Source: Aspidapion aeneum
Lineage: Eukaryota; Arthropoda; Insecta; Coleoptera; Brentidae
Reading direction: 5' to 3'
NCBI GenBank assembly: GCA_963576565.1
Contig: OY755041.1
Coordinates: 125,561,995-125,625,994, forward strand
Length of the DNA stretch: 64,000 bases
Below are positions 23,853 to 64,000 of the stretch, piece by piece (position 1 is the first letter of the stretch; every line of letters begins with the position of its first letter). The notes under the pieces were generated by a model. The model made no database searches, was not told the DNA's origin, and saw only the letters and a program-made list of their open reading frames with translations. The translations under genes and the position numbers were made by a program.

Positions 23853-64000
<40,148 letters not shown>

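Overview
The window is nuclear DNA of an insect with a large, AT-rich, transposon-packed genome. Intron-exon structure, giant introns, several unrelated transposon families, a satellite array and (GACA)n tracts all point to a eukaryote. The two recognisable genes are animal genes. A beetle is my best guess, at low confidence, because nothing in the sequence fixes the order. Almost all long open frames here are artefacts of the GACA microsatellite or of transposons. The real coding sequence is short exons that must be assembled by splice sites and phase.

Gene 1 (plus strand, 7719-12025) is a four-exon CFAP97/Hemingway-family gene of about 301 codons, an axoneme or sperm-flagellum protein family. 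Gene 2 (minus strand, 64000 down to 23853) is gamma-tubulin complex component 3 (GCP3). Twelve exons, about 732 codons, join in perfect phase. The N-terminus lies beyond the right edge. The two genes are convergent, with 11.8 kb between their stops.

Layout. 1-7.7 kb holds nested transposons: a foldback with a DINE/Helitron-like element inside, a 1200-bp element and small hAT-like MITEs. 7.7-12.2 kb is the CFAP97 gene with two DINE-like copies in its introns and a truncated duplicate of its last exon behind it. 12.2-16.8 kb is a satellite of about 45-bp monomers that switches orientation near 12.91 kb. 17.1-19.5 kb holds a MITE, an internally deleted piggyBac element and a pogo MITE nested in a hAT-like MITE. 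20.1-23.85 kb holds four tandem partial copies of the 3' end of GCP3. 23.85-64 kb is GCP3, whose introns (0.3-7.6 kb) hold foldbacks, MITEs, a broken LINE, DINE-like elements and a nested repeat cluster.

Most interesting: the GCP3 stop is TGA followed by C, and the frame stays open for 78 more codons ending in a lysine-rich tail. The TGA is kept in all five copies of the 3' end, which suggests stop-codon readthrough or an ancestral longer C-terminus. Also notable are a DINE/Helitron-like family with a hairpin at each end, whose same end lies 31-41 bp from splice acceptors of both genes; a CpG-rich block with a short ORF split by one of these elements; and a foldback with a perfect 13-bp target duplication.
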